A stretch of 64,000 nucleotides of DNA from Kofleriaceae bacterium (GTDB lineage: Bacteria; Myxococcota_A; Polyangia; Haliangiales; Haliangiaceae): positions 57,491-121,490 of the forward strand of contig JACKDR010000025.1 in assembly GCA_020633495.1 (NCBI GenBank), given 5' to 3'. The notes beneath the pieces were generated by a model. That model saw only the letters and a list, made by a program, of their open reading frames with translations. It was not told the origin of the DNA and did not search any database. Both the position numbers and the translations under genes were made by a program. Below are positions 60,334 to 64,000 of the stretch, piece after piece; position 1 is the stretch's first letter; the number at the start of each line of letters is the position of its first letter.

Positions 60334-61909
60334 GGACGCGCCGCACCACCTGCAGCGCCGGGATGCCGGTGACGCCGCCGCCGCCGTGGGTCGCCGACGA
60401 CGCCTGGTACAGGCCCCGGATCGGGGTCCGGAAGTCGGCGTAGCCGGGCGCCGGGCGCAGGTGGAACAGCTGGCTGGCGGACAGCTCGCCGTGGAAGATG
60501 TTGCCGCCGATCAGGCCGAACCGGGTCTGCATCTCGTGGGGGCCGATCACCTGGCGGTGCAGGATGCTGGCGGTGAACCCGGGCGCCAGGGCCTCGACCC
60601 GCGCGATCACGCGGTCGGCGTAGGCGTCGAGCTCGGCCGGGTGCGGGGCGTCGGCGAAGCCGTGCGGCACCCACTGCGTGAACATCGACATGACGTGCTT
60701 GCCCGGCGGCGCCAGCGTCGGGTCGAAGACCGACGGGATGCAGATGTCGGCGAACGGCCGCGCCGCGGGCCGGCCGGCGACCGCGTCCTGGAAGCCGGCC
60801 TCGAGCTCGTCGAGCGAGTCGGCCAGGACGATCGTGCCGCCGTGGACCTCGGGATCGAAGCCGGGCCGGGCGGTGAAGTCGGGCAGGCGGTCGAGCGCGA
60901 GGTTGATCTTGACGGTGCCGCTGCGGGTCTTCCAGCGCTCGAGGTCGGTGACGAAGTCGGCGGGCAGCGCGGCGCGGTCGAGCAGGCCCAGGAAGGTGTG
61001 CTGCGGGTGGGTCGTGGTGATGACGACGTCGGCGTCGAGTTCGTCGCCGCCGGCGAGGACGACGCCGGTGACGCGGCCGTCGCGCACCTTGATGTGGACG
61101 ACCTCGGCGTCGGTGCGGATCGTGGCGCCGAACGCCTCGGCGGCGCGGCGCATCGCCTGGGTGACGCCGCCCATGCCGCCCTCGGGGAAGCCCCAGGCGC
61201 CGACCTGGCCGTCGCCGAGGTCGCCGATCTTGTGGTGGGCCATGACGTACGCGGTGCCGGGCGAGCGCGGCCCGGCCCAGGTGCCGATGATGCCGCTGAC
61301 CGCGAGCACGCCGCGGACCTGGGGCGACGCGAACCGCTCCTCGAGCAGGTCGGCGACGCTCATCGTCATCAGGCGGGTGACGTCGGCGACCCCGCGCTCG
61401 TCGAGCTTGCGCAGCTTCCACGCCACCGCCAGCGCCGCCCACAGATCACGCGGGTGCTTCGAGCCCAGGCGCGGCGGCACCGTGGTCAAGAGCGGGCCCA
61501 GGACCTGGCCGAGCCGGGCCAGCCACGCGTCCCACCGTGGCAGCTCGTCGGCGTCGGCGGCCGAGAACTTCGCGACCTCGGCGGCGCGACGCGCCGGGTC
61601 GTCGCACATCATCAGCGAGCGGCCGTCGGGGTAGGCGACGACGTAGGGGTGCTGGGGGTAGACCTTGTAGCCGAAGCGCTCGAGCTCGAGCTCGCGGCGC
61701 ACCGTCGGCGGCATCAGGCTGACCACGTAGGACAGCGCGGTCACCTTGAAGTCGGGGCCGAACGGGGTCTCGGTGACGGCGGCGCCGCCGACGACGTCAC
61801 GGCGCTCCAGCACGGTGACCTGGCGGCCGCGCTTGGCCAGCAGGCCGGCGGCGACCAGGCCGTTGTGGCCGCCGCCGATCACCAGGACGTCGTGGCGTGT
61901 CGCGGACAT
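60320..61909 (-). CDS. Phytoene-desaturase-like FAD-dependent oxidoreductase
   Basis: The 529-residue amine-oxidase/CrtI-superfamily protein has the FAD-binding motif DVLVIGGGHNGLVAAGLLAK at the N-terminus, ERRDVVGGAA and a C-terminal FAD segment (GLYQASSATHGGGGVTGIPA). The substrate-domain part (about 100-420) resembles the PYROXD2-type group more than carotenoid desaturases. The ATG at 61909 has AGGA 8 bases upstream. No carotenoid genes are adjacent, so the substrate is open. Confidence 0.85.
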   Translation of the reverse strand: MSATRHDVLVIGGGHNGLVAAGLLAKRGRQVTVLERRDVVGGAAVTETPFGPDFKVTALSYVVSLMPPTVRRELELERFGYKVYPQHPYVVAYPDGRSLMMCDDPARRAAEVAKFSAADADELPRWDAWLARLGQVLGPLLTTVPPRLGSKHPRDLWAALAVAWKLRKLDERGVADVTRLMTMSVADLLEERFASPQVRGVLAVSGIIGTWAGPRSPGTAYVMAHHKIGDLGDGQVGAWGFPEGGMGGVTQAMRRAAEAFGATIRTDAEVVHIKVRDGRVTGVVLAGGDELDADVVITTTHPQHTFLGLLDRAALPADFVTDLERWKTRSGTVKINLALDRLPDFTARPGFDPEVHGGTIVLADSLDELEAGFQDAVAGRPAARPFADICIPSVFDPTLAPPGKHVMSMFTQWVPHGFADAPHPAELDAYADRVIARVEALAPGFTASILHRQVIGPHEMQTRFGLIGGNIFHGELSASQLFHLRPAPGYADFRTPIRGLYQASSATHGGGGVTGIPALQVVRRVLKDR

Positions 61910-62022
61910 CGGGGGCATCCTCGCCGACCGCGGGCCGCGCGGGAAGCGCCGGGGGCCGCGGCGCGCGATCGGATCCGCACCTGAGCCGGATCCACCGCTT
62001 GCGCCGCGGCGAGCGGCCGCCG

Positions 62023-63318
62023 ATGCTCGCGACGATGTCGTCCGCCGTCGCCGCCCGCGTGCTGCTCACCGTGACCGGGCGCGACCACGGCGGCATCACC
62101 GCCGAGCTGACCGGCGTGCTGATGGCCAGCGACACCGAGCTGCTCGACGTCGAGCAGGTGGTGGTCCAGGGCCAGCTGACGCTGTGCCTGCTGGTGGCGC
62201 TGCCGGCGGCGCGCCGCGATCGGACGCTGGCGGCGGTGCGCGCGGCGTGCGCGCGGCTCGGCCAGGACCTGACCGTGCGCGACCTGCCGACGCCCGGCGA
62301 CGCGGTGGCCGGCGACGGCGACGGCGACGGTCCGGGCGTGGTCCAGCTCGCGGTCACGGTGTTCGGCGACCGCCTCGACGCCGGCGGCCTGCACCGGGTC
62401 GCCCGGGTCCTGGTCGGCCACGGCGCCAACATCGAGCGCGTCCACCGGCTCAGCGACAGCGATCTGTCGGCGCTCGAGCTGATCGTGTCGCTGCCCGACG
62501 CGCCGGGCGGCGCGGCCGCGGCCGCCGCCGCGGTCGACGGCGACGTCGCCGGCGCCGCGCTCGACGCCCGGCTGCGCGACCTGCGCCGCCACCTGCTGGC
62601 CGAGGCCGGCGACGTCGACATCGCGGTCCAGCGCGAGAGCCTGAGCCGGCGCGCCAAGCGGCTCGTGGTCATGGACATGGACTCGACGCTGATCCAGCTC
62701 GAGGTCATCGACGAGCTGGCGCGCCGCCACGGCGTCGGCGCCGAGGTCGCGGCGATCACCGAGCGGGCGATGCAGGGCGAGCTCGACTTCGAGGCCAGCC
62801 TGCGGGCCCGGGTCGGGCTGCTCGCCGGCCTCGAGGTCCGCCACCTCGACGAGGTCGCGGCGTCGCTGCCGCTGACCGACGGCGCCGAGACCCTGGTCCG
62901 GGTGCTGTCGCGGCTGTCGTACCGGACCGCGGTGATCAGCGGCGGCTTCCAGTTCGCCGCGGTCGCGCTCAAGCAGCGGCTCGGCCTCGACTACGCCTAC
63001 GCCAACACGCTGGAGCGCGCCGGCGGGCGGCTCACCGGGCGGGTCCTCGAGCCGATCGTGACGCCGCAGCGCAAGGCCGACCTGCTCGACATGATCGCCC
63101 AGGGCGAGCGCTGCGACCTCGACCAGACGATCGCGATCGGCGACGGCGCCAACGACCTGGCGATGCTGCAGCGGGCCGGCCTGGGCATCGCCTTCCACGC
63201 CAAGCCCAAGCTGACCGCCGCCGCCGACACCGCGATCAGCCACGGCAGCCTGGCCCGGGTCCTGTACCTGCTCGGCCTGCGCGCCCGCGACGTCGCCGAG
63301 CTGCTGCGCCTGGGGTAA
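62023..63318 (+). CDS. serB: Phosphoserine phosphatase
   Basis: The 431-residue product has an N-terminal ACT-like tandem (about 10-185: VLLTVTGRDHGGITAELTGV; VVQLAVTVFGDRLDAGGLHR) that probably senses amino acids. A HAD phosphatase domain spans about 210-420, with VVMDMDSTLIQLEVIDELA (nucleophile Asp), YRTAVISGGFQFAAV and IAIGDGANDLAMLQRAGLG. It performs the last step of serine synthesis from 3-phosphoserine. The start at 62023 opens MLATMSSAV; a start at 62035 is equally possible. Confidence 0.93.
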   Translation: MLATMSSAVAARVLLTVTGRDHGGITAELTGVLMASDTELLDVEQVVVQGQLTLCLLVALPAARRDRTLAAVRAACARLGQDLTVRDLPTPGDAVAGDGDGDGPGVVQLAVTVFGDRLDAGGLHRVARVLVGHGANIERVHRLSDSDLSALELIVSLPDAPGGAAAAAAAVDGDVAGAALDARLRDLRRHLLAEAGDVDIAVQRESLSRRAKRLVVMDMDSTLIQLEVIDELARRHGVGAEVAAITERAMQGELDFEASLRARVGLLAGLEVRHLDEVAASLPLTDGAETLVRVLSRLSYRTAVISGGFQFAAVALKQRLGLDYAYANTLERAGGRLTGRVLEPIVTPQRKADLLDMIAQGERCDLDQTIAIGDGANDLAMLQRAGLGIAFHAKPKLTAAADTAISHGSLARVLYLLGLRARDVAELLRLG

Positions 63319-63328
63319 CGTCGCCGCG

Positions 63329-64000
<672 letters not shown>

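Overview
The window is very GC-rich DNA (visibly above 70%) with the habits of a large-genome myxobacterium-type delta-proteobacterium, probably near the Haliangium/Kofleriaceae branch. That placement is inferred from style: two Ser/Thr kinases, two hybrid histidine kinases, an ECF41-like sigma factor, many lipoproteins with unfamiliar sensor-like domains, and metallopeptidase proteins of the kind associated with contractile injection systems. Many genes have no Shine-Dalgarno sequence but carry a TAnnnT box a few bases to about 20 bases before the start codon, which suggests leaderless transcripts.

Layout. 1-7.2 kb: a truncated secreted protein, a Pro-rich protein, two VOC (glyoxalase-fold) proteins flanking an ECF sigma factor, small stress-type proteins, a lipoprotein beta-lactamase-fold hydrolase, a hotdog thioesterase behind a perfect 20-bp palindrome, and a Cys-rich lipoprotein. 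7.25-8.9 kb: a minus-strand tRNA array of eleven tRNA genes, none with encoded CCA and several lacking canonical residues, with a strong-looking promoter, a 39-codon ORF and an intrinsic hairpin upstream. One array member, tRNA-Arg(ACG), is circularly permuted: its 3' half is encoded before its 5' half and the two outer ends are joined by a split 18-bp helix. This is the most unusual signal in the window. 9-22.3 kb: an ArsR/SRPBCC pair, secreted repeat proteins, a MarR/zinc-ribbon pair, an APH-like kinase, a cold-shock protein, a subtilase, an EEP hydrolase and a Nudix enzyme.

22.3-36.8 kb: a DUF4157-type metallopeptidase protein, a YcaQ-like glycosylase, a hybrid histidine kinase, a TetR regulator, a Ser/Thr kinase, a broken HNH endonuclease, a degenerate Cu/Zn-SOD-like lipoprotein and a CBS protein. 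37-47 kb: a large beta-propeller/di-heme peroxidase-like lipoprotein, beta-helix and beta-barrel surface proteins, a divergent PhyH/radical-SAM pair and a second hybrid kinase. 47-56.8 kb: a fatty-acid-hydroxylase-like protein, a decayed IS1182-like element, and a minus-strand neighbourhood with an injection-cargo-like protein, a DcrB-like protein, a kinase-TonB-like-PDZ protein, and an NleD/M91-like peptidase followed by a lipoprotein. 56.8-64 kb: a group II intron with its reverse transcriptase inserted at the start of a phosphoesterase gene, then a CrtI-like oxidoreductase, serB and the start of an MTA-phosphorylase-family gene.

A roughly 75-107 bp repeat occurs four times. It begins exactly at a TGA stop codon in three genes. 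In the fourth case an IS has been inserted precisely between the stop codon and the repeat, and removing it restores the same arrangement. The two cargo-like genes share both an Ala/Gly-rich amphipathic repeat style and this stop-anchored 3' element. Several otherwise intact genes carry single-base frameshifts, so either decay or sequencing error must be kept in mind.
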